From Cymodocea nodosa (taxonomy: Eukaryota; Streptophyta; Magnoliopsida; Alismatales; Cymodoceaceae), in NCBI GenBank assembly GCA_036874045.1, contig CM072335.1:20591501-20655500 (forward strand): a stretch of 64,000 nucleotides of DNA, in the 5' to 3' direction. The notes below the pieces were generated by a model. It had not been told where the DNA came from. It made no database searches and saw nothing but the letters and a program-made list of their open reading frames with translations. A program made the translations under genes and the position numbers. Within the stretch, counting starts at the first letter, position 1. Every line of letters starts with the position of its first letter. Below are positions 1 to 12,018 of this stretch, piece after piece.

Positions 1-185
1 CCCTTCAACATCTGACGAAACTCCTACAACCCCAAATCCTTCAAACAATGAAACTCCTACAACCCCAACTCCTTCAAACAATGAAACTCCTACAACCCCA
101 ACTCCTTCAAACAAAGAAACTCCTGCAACCCCGACCCCTTCAACATCTGATGAAACTCTTGCAGCTCCAACTCCTTCAACTGATG
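1..185 (+). repeat. 33-bp coding minisatellite
   Basis: Several imperfect 33-bp units with the core CCTTCAAACAATGAAACTCC are stacked in frame inside the Pro/Thr-rich part of the PMEI-like gene. The array runs off the left edge, so the copy number is unknown. Confidence 0.8.
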
Positions 186-880
186 AAGCTCCTACAACCC
201 AAACCCCTACAACTTCTGATGAAACTCCAACCCCACCACCTGAAACAACAAATGAAACTCGAACTTCTACAACATCTGGTGAAACTCCTACAGATCCATC
301 GACCCCAACTCCACCAACTCTAGCACCTACAACCCCAATGAACAGTCGCTATGAAAACCCTATGCAGAGCCACCACAATAATAGAGATATCAAAAGCCCA
401 CTTGTGAACCAAGTGTGCAGGAGGTGCCCCTACACTAGCCGTTGCCTTAACATGTTCAGCTTCCACACAGAGGCTAACGTGGCTGCCAATGTGACCGTGC
501 TTGCAAAAATAGCCATTCAAGATGCAATCGTAAAGGTTCAAAAGATGTCAGCACGATGTGACAAGATCCTCGAGGGCTTCCACACGTCCATATTTCAGAA
601 GTGCTTTGGCCTCTGCTATCGAAAGTATCTAGGTGTGTACGCCAAGCTCAACCTACTACTTGACATGCTCAACAAGCCCGACTGCAACCCCAAATCCATC
701 ATCTTCTCCCTCAACGCCAGCCTTTTTGAAGTGAAGGTGTGCGCTAGGGGCCTATCCGTCCTCTCCATCATGTTGAGAGGGCATGTAGAGGCTAGGGCGT
801 TGTTTGGCGACAACAAGGACTTTAATTACAAGTGCAGGAATGCCATGTCCATTGCCAAGCTCCTCCCAGGTTATAGTTAA
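2..880 (+). CDS. PMEI-like protein with Thr/Pro-rich repeat N-terminus (5' partial)
   Basis: Frame 2 is open from the first base to a TAA at 878-880 (292 visible codons), so the true start lies outside the window; the first ATG at 338 is internal. Residues 1 to about 112 are Pro/Thr/Ser/Glu-rich, with 11-residue repeats of the type PSNNETPTTPT. From about residue 134 follows a mostly helical, Cys-containing domain: a CxxCPYTSRC hairpin (about 138-147), FQKCFGLCYRKY (about 199-210), VKVCARG (about 245) and a C-terminal helix NAMSIAKLLPGY. Spacing and pattern fit the plant invertase/pectin methylesterase inhibitor family, secreted cell-wall proteins that cap pectin methylesterase or invertase. 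The Pro/Thr-rich part resembles a cell-wall or arabinogalactan-type spacer. Whether it inhibits an enzyme, and which, is not readable. This is the only intact-looking host gene here; a transcribed pseudogene is possible. Confidence 0.72.
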   Translation, partial: PSTSDETPTTPNPSNNETPTTPTPSNNETPTTPTPSNKETPATPTPSTSDETLAAPTPSTDEAPTTQTPTTSDETPTPPPETTNETRTSTTSGETPTDPSTPTPPTLAPTTPMNSRYENPMQSHHNNRDIKSPLVNQVCRRCPYTSRCLNMFSFHTEANVAANVTVLAKIAIQDAIVKVQKMSARCDKILEGFHTSIFQKCFGLCYRKYLGVYAKLNLLLDMLNKPDCNPKSIIFSLNASLFEVKVCARGLSVLSIMLRGHVEARALFGDNKDFNYKCRNAMSIAKLLPGYS

Positions 881-3247
881 TCACTTAAATGTATGAAACA
901 CGCATGCACAAGGAATTAAGCTTCTCTTGGTTCCCGTCAATAAGTTTTGGCAATTAATTAAGTTGTAGCAAATGAATCACATGCTTGCATGCATGCCAAC
1001 CCTTAAGTGCGAGAGGTTGTAACAATCAATAAGGGAGCTCAAGTTTCTATTTCAGAGACTGTGGTAGCTCGTTAATTGATTTATTTAGCTATAAACTTGC
1101 GTTTTGTGTGAATTGCATGATCTCTATTTCTTGGGATCATCTTAATTGATTATAAATATCACCTATATATATATATATATGTGCATATGCATATGGTGTT
1201 CTTGATTTCATGTCATCTTTATTTGATGAGAACATAAATAGATTATGATTGTTTTCCGCTCATTAATCTTATCAGTGACATCTACTATGATCATTTGTTT
1301 AATGTAGAAGATTAAAACGGTTCGCGAAATGACATTGAAGGAGTACATTTGTCATACTCGCAAACATTCCGCGACAACTACTTTTTAAGAAATCGATCTA
1401 ATTTCTAATTAATTGGATTGATTACTGGAAATCAACTTGATTTGTGCAGACCAACTTCTAAAAATCTAGAAAATAATATTTTTGCGATATTAACATAAGT
1501 ACAAAAGAAGGCAAAGACGACCAAGCCTAGAAAGAAAAAACAAGTACAAAAAAGCTTAAGAAAATTGATGAGAACTCTAAACTCATGCTTCAAATTTTAC
1601 AATTACATAAAGTTCATCAGTAATAACTTTTTTGTTTTTCAACTTCTCATATTGCTAGTCTTTATTTATTTTCTTTTTGTTTTTGTTGGTCCAAATTCGT
1701 TAGTCTATTTGGATGGTTTGGATTTTTGGGTTAGTTTATATATATTGATTAAACTGCAACCCAAGTTAAGATTTTTATTGTTTTTATTTTCGCTAAACAC
1801 TCCTTCATTTTGATTGTGGCGACTCCTCTCCCTTGCGTGTTCGACAACAGATTTTCAACTTTGCTTGAGAGAAAACACGAAGACCTAAGATGATATCTAT
1901 CACATCTCAAAATTACTTAGTATTGATAATCACTACAGTATTAGAAATAAAATTTGTATATGAAAATTTTCTTCCCAATACTGTAATGTTAAGATTCCTA
2001 TAACAAATTTAACAAGTACCTAAAAGAAAAAATTGTGAGATAAAACCATGTAAACCTCCATTCATGCATAATGTATTCTACCCGGTCAAAAAATGTAAGG
2101 AATACACTCAAATCATCGTCCAACCTTACAAACCACATAAATATAACAAAGTTCCAAGATTCAATGTCCACCAGGAGAAAGCTTTAAATATCAAGACTTT
2201 TCTTCTTGATAATCCACCCCGATCATGCCTTGGGATCTAAACAACATTGAAAGAATTTGATGAGTTACAGCTCAATAAGCATTTTTCTATTTTTTGAGAA
2301 AATGAAAGAAAAGCTAACATGCGAGGCAAGCTCTAATAATGGCACGTAATATAACATGCAACAATTATAAATAAACGCAATGAGGTAGTAGGAATGAAAA
2401 ATGCAATTCATATTGCCACATGCCACCCAACAAGAGATCCACAATAGTTATAGCTTTAAGCTACGGTCACGTACAAGTCAGACAACGTGGGCTCACCACA
2501 AGTTACACTTAGCTCTATAACGGGGCTCAAAATTGTCACACTTAGCTCTACGATGCGACTTGGAATTGTTACAATTAACTTTGTGATGAGGTTTAAAAAT
2601 TCAACTTGTCATTCCAATATTATGTGCATAATAACATAGTTTAGCCCTTGTGGTCTAGTTTAGTCTAGAACATAACCTTGTTGTAACATTCCAACCATGC
2701 ACGAAATTCTCAAAAATTTCCCCAAAGGTTAAATGGGGCAAGTATAAGCAAAGATGACATTCACATATTCAAACTTGTATATTCACTCCCATGTATGCTA
2801 TAGATGAGAGAGAAGGTCATGAATCACATCATGCAAGATTCTCAATAAGTAAATGCACATATGCAATAACAAACCCATTTCTACCAACATTGCATTTAAC
2901 AAGCTTTATAAAAGCAACAATTCATCAAGATCATGTATGGTTATGCATTAATGTGGTTACAAAGCATCAAAGAATCTCAACCTCATTACTCATAAATTAA
3001 CATGCAATAATAGAAGGATAAGCATTTCAAATGAAAACTAGAGAAATACTTATACTATGAACTCAAATTAAGCTCCCTAAGGTGAACCCAACACCTTCTC
3101 AAGCAAAACACCAAATATTCTATAGGTTTTGCTCTTCTCAAGCTATCCATCTTCCTCAAATCTTTGGAAATAGGGTCTCTTTCACTTCCCTATGTTAGTT
3201 CCTTCTACTTTTTCTAGTGAGTTCACACACCCCAACTACCAAATTTC
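881..3247. other. Intergenic DNA, no gene recognised
   Basis: Downstream flank of the PMEI-like gene. It contains a short TA microsatellite near 1160-1180 and AT-rich DNA. The short open frames (such as 1565-1813 and 2791-3000) have low-complexity, biased composition and match nothing I recognise. Parts of 2040-3230 may be old transposon DNA, but I see no ends or domains to support this. Confidence 0.5.
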
Positions 3248-3584
3248 TAGCCTATAGTGATGGACGTAATCCATCTTTATAAGTTTAAAATAGTCATTAT
3301 ATTCCTTTTATGTTCTATCACAATAGGTAGCATTACTATAGGTTATAGTGATGATTTTTTTGTATCGTTTACTATGGATGAGCTACAGTGATGGATGTAC
3401 AACACTATTGTGATAGACTTCTATCCATTACAATAATGTATTAATTGTGATGGATATTTCATCATCACCCCATTGTGATGGATTCAAATCTATTAGTATA
3501 TGTTATGAATTCATCACTATAACCTATAATCATTATAGGAAACCAATGCTATTGTGATGACTTTTTGGCCATCACAATAGGCTA
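3248..3584. mobile_element. MITE-like foldback element
   Basis: A 337-bp stretch is bounded by 16-bp terminal inverted repeats with one mismatch: TAGCCTATAGTGATGG at the left and the complement of TAGCCTATTGTGATGG at the right. The inside repeats the GTGATGGA/TCCATCAC motif many times in both orientations, so the whole unit could fold back. No coding capacity and no convincing target-site duplication. Superfamily not assigned. Confidence 0.5.
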
Positions 3585-3599
3585 TTTGGCAATTGTTAC

Positions 3600-4530
3600 A
3601 ACAAATGTGTTGACAACAATACTTTATAAAAAGATTTATTGTTAAAATAATCATATACACATTTGTGACTATTCACTTCTATTCTCGTAAGTGCATTTGA
3701 TCAACATAAATGCATGCCTTAAATAATCAATACTCACCATAAAGACACTTCCACGTTCATCCACTACTTGATCAACATCCACTCTTCATGTCTTGATCTT
3801 GTTCTTTTAATCATAATTCAATATTTTTTAGAAGATCTCAACCTTCCATAAAAAATACCTCATTCTTTACCATGTTTCTTCACAATTCATCACTCTAGAT
3901 CATTTTAAAAACTCTCTACAAAACAAACATTCTCAACCAAAATTTTCATCAAATGTAATAACATCTTGTTACATTAATACTAACTTAATGTGTCACAGAA
4001 TATGAAATTGTAACTCAATACAACTAATTCTATGAGTTCAACAAGTGACATACACATGACATAAATCAAAGGTTTTAACAATAACAATTTATCACAAGCC
4101 AAAATAACTATTTTATAATACTAACATAACATGTTGTCTTAGTACTCAAATATGTAACTCAACGCATGTAGTTATGCTAACTTAACGAGTTAAATATGTA
4201 CGACTCACATGATACTCAATAACATTTATAAAGTAAAATTCAACACATGCATTATAATAACTCAATGAGTTATAGTACACAACTTGAACATAAATTATAA
4301 TGTAATGTTGCTAACTTAACAAGTTACTCATGTGCATAATACATTATAAAAACACAATAAACTAACACAACAAGTTGTATAAAATTTCGTTTAACTAAAC
4401 GATATGTTATTTAACTTAGCAAATTTTAAGATCCAATACAAAATAATATATAACTTTCAAACACTTTCTATGTAGAACAATACTTTTCACCTTACTTCGT
4501 AAACAATAAAATTAATTGATTAAATATGAT
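3600..4530 (-). mobile_element. LTR remnant, copia-type (divergent)
   Basis: Non-coding AT-rich DNA. It shares a block near 4148-4210 (TAACTCAACGC, then GCTAACTTAACGAG, then a CTCACATGATAC box) with the complement of the solo LTR at 27653-29197. It also resembles 5100-5300 (TCATCAA, then TAATAACA, then GACATACACATGACAT). No clear ends; assigned only as a decayed LTR piece, probably minus-oriented. Confidence 0.4.
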
Positions 4531-4535
4531 TAATG

Positions 4536-5533
4536 TGGAGGATCGAAAGGATACACAAGAGAGGGGTGAATTTTATTTTTCAACATTTTCTAATATGACC
4601 GAAACTTCAACATTCAAACAATTTGAAACACTGTTTTATTCAATAATTTATATTCAAGGTTTCAATTACAATTTATAATTCAACTTTCCTTAGAAATTTG
4701 AGATGCAATGATAAAATGATACAATGCTTCATCTAATCAATTTCATAATTATAAATAGAGAAAATTAATTTGCAAAATTAAAAACATTTCTCCCTATTTG
4801 AGATTTTTCTTTTCTTCTTTTCCTGTAAATCTTCGGTGACAAATATCTAACATTATCCTCTTTACCGAAGTTGCTGAATTTTCTTCCTTCTAAGAGTTTT
4901 CTCTTGAGAGGTGTATCCTTGTAAGTATATTTCTTTAGGTGTGTAGGACTCTATTAATCAATTAGAATTTCATGCCTTATATAATCAACTTCTATTGCAT
5001 GCATATCTTCCAAGCCTATTCACGAACAATATTCGCTCTTAACATCTTCTATTTTAATTTCAAATTTGAATTTTGAAATACACACATTCTATTTCACAAT
5101 TTCCTCTCAAATCTTCTTGAATCATCTTAAATCATCAATCCTAGATCATTTAACAAACTTCCAGCAAACTAAACTTTCTCATCAAAAATTTTTCATCAAG
5201 TATAATAACAAGATGTGTTAATATTAACTAAACCCATAAAACAAAATAGACTTATAACTCAACGCGTCTAACTCAACGAGTTTAGCACGTGACATACACA
5301 TGACATGTTCGTTTGGCAACATGATAACCAACAAAGTATGTTCGTTGATTATTGGGTTAACCAACAGATGTATATTGAATGTTTAACCAATAAATAAATT
5401 TATTACGAGTAAAAATTATAACTGTAAAAGTTTATAACACTAACCTAACACGTTACCTTAATATTCAATTTGGCAACTCAACATGTGCAATTATGTTAAC
5501 AAGATAAACTAAGATCTAATTTGGCAACCCATA
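4536..5533 (-). mobile_element. LTR remnant with recognisable 3' end, minus strand
   Basis: On the minus strand the sequence ends with AATTCACCCCTCTCTTGTGT and a terminal CA at 4536, the same ending as the 1545-bp solo LTR at 27653-29197. It contains the TAACTCAACGCG and CACGTGACAT motifs of that family. The opposite end is lost at the junction with the Athila-like host element near 5533. Confidence 0.45.
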
Positions 5534-7258
5534 CCTAAATTTTGCTAGTCCCATAGCAAACTAAGATCTAATTAATTGGTCTTTCAAAAAGTGCTAGAAT
5601 TAATTCTTCCCCCCCCTTTTTTTTTTCTTATGTTCAGCATAAGAATATATATTTTGTATGTTTTAGTAATCAACCTGCAAATATACTTAGAATATATGTA
5701 AATTACATACAAAGTATATCATCATCACATAGGTGTTAATTATATTATCATTTGTTCTTCTTTTCATCATCTGCCACCTTGAATTTTCCAATAAGATTTC
5801 TAGAAGAAATTTCAACAACATACGAATCAAAGTACAATTCCAATTCAATATGATTAAGACAAGTAGAATAAAGAATTGTATCTCCATTAAACAACTTCAA
5901 AAGTCAATTCTAGATTCATATTACAGTAATTCTAGATAACAGAAAATATACTCGATTCATAAGACATCTGTATTTCACAAAATACTTGTATCTTTTCAGA
6001 ACAGTATTTTTTTTTTTTCTTTTTTTTGTACTTTAAAAGTTAATTTGACAAGCTTGAATCATACAAAAGCTTTCTAATGTACCCATGTAACGAGCTTTCA
6101 GTCAACAATCCTAGATCTGATAAGGATCTTAGGTTGCCAGATTTCAAGAGTCCTTTTTCAGGTCAACAATCCTTACATACCTATCTGCTCAAGTACAAAA
6201 GGCTTGTGATCTAACAAGTCAATAAAGTTTCAAATTTTCCTTCTTTTTTTCAATCAGAATACACACAAAACAAAGCATTAATCACATACTGTATATGTAC
6301 GTATTTCATTAATACAGATGTAATAATCACCAATCTAATATAGTCTTGCTTCTATCATTTACTGAAAATATGAATCCATAACAATAAGCTCATACATTTT
6401 CTGTAGTTTAATAAGATCTACACATAAATCATTCTACAAGTTCAATCAATCAAATTAAATGTATCTTTAATCATATGTATTTCATTTAATCTAGAATTCA
6501 CATCTCAACTCCTTTAGGACTTCAGATAATTTTTTTCATTAAGCATTCTAATTTCATTTTAAAATCGTAAAACTGTTAAACTCATGAAATTCAGAAAAAA
6601 AACATAAGATACTATATCCAGATTTGCATAAATAGTAAATTCTATAGAATCTTATATAACCTTCTAAATATAACATTCAAGCAGTTACAATTTATAAAAA
6701 TTTTACAGTCTCAATTATCGGATAGTTACAGCAAGTTCATAAATATTTTCAATTTCCACAACTTTGCAGTACCATTTTAATTCCTTTAATTAACAAACTT
6801 ACATGGCTGTTACTTTAATTACCTCCCTCCCATACCTACATTTTGCATTATCCTCAATGTAAAAGATTTGACAATAAGTATAGTAATTGTAGCAGGCATG
6901 AATACAGTTTTGTTGAATTAAAATTCAGGATAAGTAATTGGTTACAAACCTTGTTTCGTTTGTATCTCCTTCTGCATATTTCGATTTTTGGTTCTAAAAA
7001 ACTTTTCATTCACAGATAAATACAGAATATAAAATAATATAACATCTAACAGATATTAATAAATCAGTGTCTTGTGTGGAACCCAGGCTCCTATGCCTTT
7101 GGTGGCTCACAAGCAAGCCAATTGGTTTCCCAGAACAGATACCAACAAACTGGTTTGATATTTTATTTTTTTTTCTTTTATAAAATAAACATGAAAACTA
7201 AAATTTTTCTAAAAATAAACGTATAATACACACAACATTAAACACACAAAATCATAGC
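5534..7258 (-). other. 3' non-coding region of the host element, with a small ORF
   Basis: About 1.7 kb between the F-box gene and the polypurine-tract position, colinear with 20455-22233 in element A. A 66-codon frame at 5687-5887 (-) has a hydrophobic N-terminus (IQFFILLVLIILNW) and a tail shared with the frame at 21861-22073 in A (LIRMLLKFLLEILLENSRWQ). There is no recognised domain, and similarity across the whole region means the frame need not be coding. The PPT-like end (GGTATGGG) is followed by unrelated DNA instead of an LTR. Confidence 0.45.
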
Positions 7259-8373
7259 TTAAGAACATGATTGAAAAGTAGAAACAAATGGAATAAACGT
7301 GTCAATCCAAGCAAACTTTTTAGGCATAGTTCTTCTTGCTACTAATTCTGTTTTAATGCAGTTCTTGTTCCTCCTTAATTTGTAAACGTGTAATATATTA
7401 TAAATTCCAAATACAAATGTATTACCATTAATAATATGAAATGCAGAAAGGGATCATTTTTGATTCCAAGGTAATGTAGCAGTTTCTATTTCTACATCTA
7501 TTTCAATATATTCCTCTTCCCACTTCCATTCATTAATGTCTTTCATAATTCATATTTGAAATTTCATCAATTCATCCCACCATCTTATCAGACATAAAGT
7601 AAGATCATCTTCTTCATTATACCACATTCCTATTTGAATTTTATTAAATTCTACATATAAGGGTTTAGCTATTTCTCTCGGTATAGGTAAAATTTCTATA
7701 AATTCATTATAACTGTCTATGCTCACTATGTATAAATCAAATCCAAATGCTATAGATATATATATCCATCAAGTATGACATGTGTTTGGTTAATTAATGA
7801 TTTATGTCCCAGATATATCATAATATTTTCATTCCAAGATCTATTCAGAAAATTATACACACTTAAGCGTAAATCTTCACCCCGATTTCCTGTAGGTCTC
7901 CAATAATATAATTTTTCAGGAATTGCAGAATTTTTATCAGAAAAAATCAAACCCGATCCAGAATTTACAGTTGGTACTTCAAATCTATTAGGTCTTCCTA
8001 TATTCCATTCTTCTCCTATTATAGGATTTCCTATCAAAATATCAGGTAATAATAAACTTGCATACCTTGGTCTCGTCCTGTATATGATTAATCATTCATC
8101 TATCCCCATAATATGATCTATTCCTTCTAATGTATTGGGTGGAATTCCAGTAGTTTCTTCCATAGCTAGATATTCATGGTTAATTGAACTATGATTAAAT
8201 GACCTCTATATGAATCCTTCTCTAATTTTAGTCATTTTTGTAGATTGTAGTCCTTGAGAATATTTTTCTTCAATACAGTCTTTAATTTCCTTTGATACAC
8301 AGCATAGCCTGCACAGATCTTTAGCTGATAAGTTACTTAGTACTTTCCTTAGTGCATCCAACGGTAATTGCAT
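7259..8373 (-). pseudogene. Captured F-box protein gene, host-element copy
   Basis: Starting at an ATG at 8373, the protein opens with an F-box: QLPLDALRKVLSNLSAKDLC then RLCCVSKEIKDCIEE (about residues 2-35). About 330 residues follow that look like an F-box-associated (FBA) domain: LYYWRPTGN, a hydrophobic HVILDGYIY strand, LYIVSIDSYNEFIEILP, IGMWYNEEDDLTL, and a C-terminal NTFVFGIYNILHVYKLR. Plant F-box proteins are substrate receptors of SCF ubiquitin ligases; here the gene lies between gag and the polypurine tract of a retrotransposon. Decay: a TGG to TAG stop ends the first block at 8206, and more stops and at least one frameshift follow. The ATG used in copy A has become ATA here, leaving the next Met. 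The target of the F-box protein is unknown. Confidence 0.72.
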
Positions 8374-8557
8374 CAATTCTATTTGTCGATTCTGTATAAC
8401 ACAAACAAAAATTAACATAACTACTACACACCCTCGTGGAGTTAAGGCATAACTCAACGGACTAAGTTCGTTGAATTAAGGACTAACTCTACAATACTAT
8501 TAACTATAAATAAAAACATATATATACCCTCAGATATGTTGCTTCAGATATGCTGCT

Positions 8558-9900
8558 TCATTCAGCTACCCTCCTAGAAGAGGTATCAATTTCATTAATA
8601 GTTCTATTGATAGGATTAGGTATTGCTTGTATTGGCAATTCTCTAGTAGGTCTAACTTCCATTGGTTCCTTCTATCTAAGTGGTATATTTCTATTCTAAC
8701 TTTGAATTGCAGCATTTCCAAATACAAAATCTAGACGATTGTTTAATTGTTGGATTATCTTCTCTAATTTCTCTATTCTAGATCCTTGTTCAATTAATGC
8801 TTCATAACTTATATTCTTCTCATTTACATTTTCTCCTACCTAGAAATTGTTGTTTCTCCAAAATAAATTTGGGTGATTTCTCCAATTAGGATTATAAGAA
8901 TTTCCCAAGTTATCTCTCTAGTTTCTAGCATAAATAATATCTAAATCATTTATGTTTGCATTCTTTTCTGCTAACTTTTGATTTAATGATAACTCTTCTA
9001 TTTTCTTTATTAATTCAATTAATTTCACCTCAAGCATAGTACTTGAATCTATTTCATCCATTCCTCTTGGCAATATTTTTTTATCTGCAATAGCTTTAGT
9101 TGAGTTTTCCCACTATGTAGTTCTTTTTGCAAAGTTTTCTAAATATGCCCATGCTTCTTCACTACATAACTTTAAAAATCCATTTTGACAAGTAAATTCT
9201 AATACAGATTTTCTTGGAACATCTATGCCTTCATAAATTATACCTATTAATTGTGCCTTAGTCATTACATGATGCGGACATTAAGTCAGTAAATCTTTAA
9301 ATCCTTCAAAATATTTCCAGAATGATTCACTCTGTTTTTGGCTACACATTAATATTTCTTTTTTCTTTTTAATCATTTGATGTGTTGGATAATATTTTTC
9401 CAGAAAAATAGAGCAAAATTCAGTCCATGTAGAAATTGAATCAGGCTACAGAGTATATAACCATCTCTTAGTTATGTCTTTTAAAGAAACAGGGATATAT
9501 CTGAGTTTAATAGCATCTATACTCATGCTCGGCATTTTCATCATTTGACAAACTTCATTAAATTCTCTAAGGAAATAATAGGCATCCTCTCTTTCTAATC
9601 CATGAAAATGTGGCAATTAACTAATATAATTAGATTTCAGTTCAAACCTATCTCCCTCAAAGTTTGGCAATCGAATACATGAAGGTTCATCAACTAATTC
9701 AGGATACAGAATTTCTCCTAATGGTTTTTCTACTAGAACAGTCATTTCTACGTTCTCTTTGAAAGAAAGGTTAGATAAACCCCAAAGAATTTCGTTAAAG
9801 TTCAGTTCAGAAAATTTTTCAGTACTCCTCTACGATGAAAATTCTTGGGCAGGTGTTCTTACTAATTGTTAGTACTTAGATAATGGGTCCATGTGCTCAT
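8558..9900 (-). pseudogene. Gag capsid-type domain, host-element copy (3' of pol)
   Basis: Colinear with gag A at 17756-19099, starting at the same ATGAGCACATG. It carries the retrotransposon gag core with an intact SFWKYF around 9330 (stop in copy A), a FSLKDTAKRWLY-type block and the Athila-type NPNWRNHPN region near 8880. A 1-nt deletion early in the frame and a TAG in TT*WEN (about 9115) break it. No zinc knuckle lies between the coiled-coil part and the NPNWRNHPN block, where Athila gags normally carry one. Confidence 0.7.
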
Positions 9901-10059
9901 AAATAAATAGCAGAAGATTAATTACATACCAGTTTGAAGCTTTCCATTCAATAAATATTTGTTGTCGGATGAAGTTGAATTTGCTGCTTATCCTTCTAGT
10001 TCCTTCAACGCATTCTCCTTTCTTTTAAAAGTGCTGGTAACTCATAAATAACATTCTAT

Positions 10060-10157
10060 TTTATATATATAATGCACATCCATAAAGTGAATAAATATTG
10101 TTGCAAGAACGTGTCTTGCAACGTGCATCGTGGTTCCTATTTTTATGGGTACGTGTT
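10060..10157 (-). promoter_or_regulatory. Putative internal promoter of the gag/F-box module (host copy)
   Basis: On the minus strand, an ACGT-centred palindrome (TTGCAAGA, ACGTG, TCTTGCAA) near 10095-10120 is followed by a TATATATAAAATAG box at about 10060-10075, about 165 bp before the gag ATG. The same arrangement recurs in copies A and G. Element A inserted at its upstream edge (10157/10158). Confidence 0.45.
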
Positions 10158-11415
10158 TGTTTAGAATGAAAAAGTGTATATTATTAACGGTTAAATGATG
10201 GTTAATTACATAATATTTAGCTTATCATATGAGAATTAAGTCATTATGTTATAATTGCACTATTATATGCTTTAATTAGAATTACTACTTAATTTTGGGG
10301 AATTAATGTTAATTTAGTGCATTTCTGAACAGTCGGTAAGTTGCAGGCTGTGAAATTCTTAAGTATCTGAATTTTCTGATATTTCGAATAGTTATGTTTA
10401 ACATACCGAACATATTTCGGACAGTTATGTTTAACAAATCGAGCATGTCGGACAGTTATGTTTTTATTGCCGAACAGTTATGTTTTGAAAGAATATTTTA
10501 TTATTTTCTGAAGTACACATGTCAAAACCATAATGCATGACTTAAATGAACTTTTGGTGAGTTATCTCTAACTATCCAAAATTGTAGCTGGGTATCGAAT
10601 AGTTATATGTGTAACTCTCTGAAATATCTTTTTATTTACAAAATAGATGTGGACACGTGTCATGTTCTAGGAAAGTGACTTAAGGGGATTTTCAGTGAGT
10701 TATCTCTAACTATCCGAAATGCATCTGAGCATCAGATAGTTAGCCATGTAACTCGTCGAAATGTTTATTTTATTATTAAACTACTGTTGACATGTGTCAA
10801 GATATGGTAGATTTACTTAAGTTATATATCGATGAGTTATCTATAACTATCCGAAATGCACCTAAGCATCGGATAGTTAAGTTTATAAGTATCTGAAATG
10901 CATCTAAGCATCGGATAGTTAAATTTATGCACATGTTTTACAGTTAAATCAGCGAAGAAAGTCCATTGAGTTATCTATAACTCCACGGACTATTTATTTT
11001 CTAATATGCCACTGTAGCGGTTGTAGGAACAGGTCAGTTGGAAGAAAAACCACGTTTGCACGTATCGCGCAAGGAGAAGAAATCATCGCCGTTGATATGA
11101 ATGAAGGAAATCCAACCAACCATTCAAGCAGAAGCAGTTACTACTAAAGAAATATAAAAGAAAAGAAGAAAAAGAAGAAAAGGGCGTGATCGATGGACGA
11201 CCAGTGTATACAAAAGAGGAGCACCGAGCTTTCTGCAAACAGTATCGGCAATTCATTAAAGTACCACACCAACCATCGTTACCACCACCACAATCACCAA
11301 CCATCGGAGGTCTGTGAGAATACTTTCTTGATGTCGGGTCGATTCCGAGCCAAACACAGTGCCTGACAACCACTGTGAGGAGTGATCGCGTCGCGGGAAG
11401 GGAAGCCATTTTCAC
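10158..11415 (+). mobile_element. 5' LTR of element A, 3'-truncated
   Basis: Matches the first half of the 3' LTR (22234-23640), including the ATAGTTA/TAACTATCC hairpins and the GCCACTGTAGCGG box. It stops abruptly at the ...GGGAAGCCATTTTCAC position. It lacks one 137-bp tandem unit that the 3' LTR carries. Confidence 0.8.
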
Positions 11416-12018
11416 TAATCTTTCAAATCACAATCTTTAGCACCCTATCTTGAAAGATTACTACAAACAATAACTAAAAAAGAAGAAAAAATCAGAGAAA
11501 TTTTTGAAAAAGTACAAGTTAACATTCCTTTGTTAGATCTATTACAAAAAATGCCACCTTGTGCTAAATTTCTGAAGGATTGGTGTACTAAGAAAAGAGA
11601 GCGAAAAGTTCTTAGAAATGTCTTTTTAGCTGAGCAAAGTAGTTCCCTATTTCTGCCACAAATTCCTAAAAAATTATCTGATCTTGAAATCCTTATTATA
11701 TCATGCACCATAGGAAATACCATTCTAGAAAGAACCTTAATAGACTTAGGTGTAGGTATAAATGTTATGCCAAGTGATATATTTGCATCCTTAGGATTAG
11801 AAGGCTTAACTCCTACTAGTATGGTTATTCAATTAGTTGATAGAAGTATAAGATACCCTAGAGGAAAAATACAGGATGTCTTAATTAAAATCAAAAATTT
11901 TATATATCCTATTGATATTGTAATTTTGGATTCCCAACAAATTAAGCATAAAAATAGTGATACATCTTTAATTTTGGGAAGGCCATTTTTAGCAACATTA
12001 GGGGTTGAAAGTAGATAA
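11416..12018 (+). pseudogene. Protease region of element A (gag C-term to PR)
   Basis: Frame 1 is open from the LTR junction. SLAPYLERL precedes the linker, and the aspartic protease site is TLIDLGVGINVMPSDI (Athila-type DLGA with A to V next to the Gly). ILDSQQIKHK and [13 protein letters not shown] follow, the usual end of an Athila protease. The frame then runs into a deletion that joins LGV directly to VDKAKIE, the RT-to-RNase H connection, with a frame change. Confidence 0.8.

Noticed and set aside
48-323. 91-codon Leu/Gln-rich frame over the 33-bp repeat
   Set aside because: Out-of-frame reading of the Thr/Pro repeat; the true frame is frame 2, continuous with the PMEI-like domain.
320-541. 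Minus-strand frame opposite the PMEI-like gene
   Set aside because: Shadow of the coding strand with no recognisable domain.
1565-1813. 82-codon Phe/Leu-rich frame
   Set aside because: Composition reflects a T-rich tract; no conserved motif or second copy seen.
5600-5630. C/T-run as a polypurine tract (minus)
   Set aside because: No LTR start follows; the colinear PPT position of the host element is near 5540 and is itself decayed.
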